This document shows, piece by piece, positions 61,827-64,000 of a DNA stretch of 64,000 bases. The notes below the pieces were generated by a model, which worked only from the letters and a program-made list of their open reading frames with translations, was not told the DNA's origin and made no database searches. The DNA comes from Sipunculus nudus. Taxonomy: Eukaryota; Annelida; Sipuncula; Golfingiida; Sipunculidae. Made by a program: the position numbers and the translations under genes. Position 1 is the stretch's first letter. Every line of letters begins with the position of its first letter. Where the stretch lies: the NCBI GenBank assembly GCA_026874595.1, contig CM049308.1, forward strand, positions 23,400,367-23,464,366. The letters run 5' to 3'.

Positions 61827-64000
61827 GGTGTGTGGGGGGGGGGGGGGGCGGGGCCAGGGCTGTAGTGACAAGAAGTGGGCGGGCTGCAGCTTGATAATGC
61901 AAATGAACACAATAACCTCTCTGATAAAACTTATAAAACTAGCCTAATGTTTTCAATTTTCAGAATTTAACAGATAAATTACTTATGTGCACCTGCTGTG
62001 AAAATTAAATCAAATTTACTGACAAGAAAAATGTTAGAAAAATGTAAGGTACTGATTTTATATTAATGCTTATAACTTATTTTTACAAAATTCAAATTTA
62101 ATTTTGAGTATACAATTGAATCTTGATTAAATATATTTATATACCTAACAAAAAGTCTATAGCTCCAACATTTAATAAGTTTAGTATTTTCCTGACTTGT
62201 TACAAATTGCATTATGTTTGGCCCCATAACTGTTTAAGTATTACGTACTTCTGACCTAACTTCTGTCATGTACATAGGAACAAGGGAATATTAATGGTAA
62301 ATATGAAGTAAACAGACGAGTTGTTTTGTTAGGAGGCAGTCCTGAGGTGGGATAATGTGTTTTTCCTTAATTTCCGGAAGGAATGAAGTCGCACTGACCC
62401 AGTTTTCGGTTTGGTAGGACACCTTGGGGGAAATCTAGCAGTACGCCGTATAGTCAGCTGATCTTAAAATCTGAATGTTTTCACGGCCTTTTCTCTTGAT
62501 TGTATCGACAACTGATGGAAAGCGAAGGAAGTTCTTCATGCTCATGACGTAGAGAATAAATTCATTTATATAGATCTTACAGATCTTACATCACAGCAAA
62601 CAAGTCTTCAAAGATATAAATTAAATTTATTGCTCATTTCACATACAAACATTGATATACTTGACATGTTGAACAGATCCTACACAGCACAAATCAGTGA
62701 ATGATTTTCAAAGTTACAGAGTCAGACTGAAAATTTGTGCATATAGAAATAAGTAGAAATTATGAACCAAGTAAACAAAAAAGACCGACAAAAATTCAGC
62801 CCCGAATCTCCATCTGTCTTGATATTATACCCAACCCATTGAAAAGTAATTAACTGATATTTATACTTGTATAATGTATACAGTTTATGAATAGTTCACT
62901 GATCAACAAATTAAAATGCTGTCAATGCTCATGAGCAATAAACCTGAGGCCAATAATGCCATACTCATCGCAAAACCGGTATTAACTGCACTTTTGACAA
63001 CTGAGAATGTCGGAATGTCACCCTTTCATTAATTGGATTTCACATTTACCCCACCCAACTCTTGTACGTTTGTCATTATTACATTCTTAATATTCATATG
63101 AAGATGGATATTCTATAATTTAACACATGAACATTCTGGACGTAGAGCCCAGGTAGATGCCACGTGGTCTGATATGTACAACAAAACATTCGTTACAAGT
63201 TGATATACCCGGAGGAACCCAGGCGTCATGTTTAGTGAAAAGTATGATTGGCGAATCCAAAGGAGCAACATGATCTGCAAATTGCTCTCCTTGCATGTTA
63301 GAAATTGTGACTTTTAAAGATGTAAAGGTCTTGTGCTTGGGCAGGTCTTCAGGAGACTAGATCGTTATGAGATCAACATCATCTGTGCTTAATCTCAAGA
63401 CGGAACTCCTCTGTAAAAATTTACAGGCACAGGGACTGCACAAGCACAATCGATCAATCAGACATATCTCATGTGGTATGCCAACGAATGACGCAACCCT
63501 CAAATGTAGTCATGAAATCCACGTTTACATTTATTCCACTCGTCCAACGAGTGGAATATAATGAAAGGCAAGATGCACTGTGCCGGTAAAGCACACATCG
63601 TATGGCATCCAACGCTCCAGTTAATAAACATTTAGTGCAACCAGCAGAATGCTCACCTGTTACATAGGACTAGAGGAGCAAAAAGATCGTTTTTAGTCAG
63701 CCCAAAAGGTCCACATTCTAGTGTACAGATAATTATATGACAGTACTAGAACGAAGATACTCCTTTTATACCAAGGACGCCTTGAACTGAAATCAGTCAT
63801 GGGGACCACGTGTTTCACTGACAGATACAAACGGCGTCGGCACGTTTGGCTTTTGTACAGGATCACTCCTATTATAAACTTGCATTTCCTTCAACTGAGT
63901 ACTCATCACAAGTGACCCATCATCATTAAACCTTTTTTTTGTATCCATATGATTACGGAATACTACGAGGTTCTCTCAGTGGGTCATTAAATCACTGAAT
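61827..64000. other. Right flank of the satellite, no gene recognised
   Basis: Starts with a G-rich run (61833-61855). At about 62000-62260 the sequence resembles the reverse complement of the 680-bp units at 18318-19660: TGGCCCCATAACT and AAATTGCATTATGTTTGGCC-type words, AATGTTAGAAAA and AATTTTGAGTATACAATTGA. This suggests a family 1 interior fragment. A minus-strand open frame of 78 codons at 63120-63356 has no Met near its start and is not called as a gene. Confidence 0.4.

Noticed and set aside
56623..61912. Giant minus-strand repeat protein(s) of 1,674-1,759 residues
   Set aside because: All three frames are open only because the 53-bp unit lacks minus-strand stops; there is no splice or start context, and the same peptide appears in all frames.

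Overview
The window looks like nuclear DNA of a lophotrochozoan animal, most likely a bivalve mollusc. It is AT-rich, its one clear gene is split by introns of up to 30 kb, and it carries a tRNA-derived SINE and Helitron-like elements with internal tandem repeats and a GTCC/TCCG microsatellite, a build known from bivalves. There are no operons, Shine-Dalgarno-type signals or other prokaryotic features. The species cannot be fixed from the sequence alone.

The only well-supported protein-coding gene lies on the plus strand from 1665 (5' end missing) to 42134. It encodes a leucine-rich-repeat G-protein-coupled receptor of the glycoprotein hormone receptor type (type A LGR; the fly Lgr1 / vertebrate TSHR-FSHR-LHCGR branch). 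I recovered eight exons by matching splice sites and reading frame: 1665-1784, 2270-2356, 5698-5772, 35550-35627, 37524-37595, 38378-38446, 38790-38867 and 39695-42134. All seven introns are phase 2 and cut a codon at the end of each LRR, as in vertebrate glycoprotein hormone receptors. The joined exons give 1,005 codons plus a stop. The last exon holds the final LRR, the hinge, all seven membrane helices and a long cytoplasmic tail. The signal peptide and N-terminal cysteine cluster must lie upstream of the window.

Region by region: 1-5.8 kb holds the first three LRR exons. 5.8-35.5 kb is one 29.8-kb intron packed with repeats: at least two families of Helentron/HINE-like elements (8.1-8.9, 18.2-20.8, 27.2-29.2, 29.2-31.8 and 31.8-33.0 kb), a 285-bp tandem array at 15.6-17.1 kb, a hAT-like element near 14 kb and a SINE at 35.0-35.5 kb. 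35.5-42.1 kb holds the remaining exons. 42.1-55.8 kb is 3' flank with no recognisable gene; it contains a 1-kb inverted-repeat transposon with a 9-bp target duplication, a second inverted-repeat element at 49.5-50.4 kb and a minus-strand HINE copy at 53.4-54.7 kb. 55.87-61.83 kb is a satellite array of 112 copies of a 53-bp unit with higher-order structure. 61.8-64 kb holds nothing I can name.

The strongest second-look items are the 53-bp satellite with a possible fossil unit beside it, the HINE-like families carrying AGGTCA direct repeats and a GGTGGCGCCACC palindrome, the transposon with a paralogous empty site in the same window, and the receptor's enlarged hinge with several furin-like sites.
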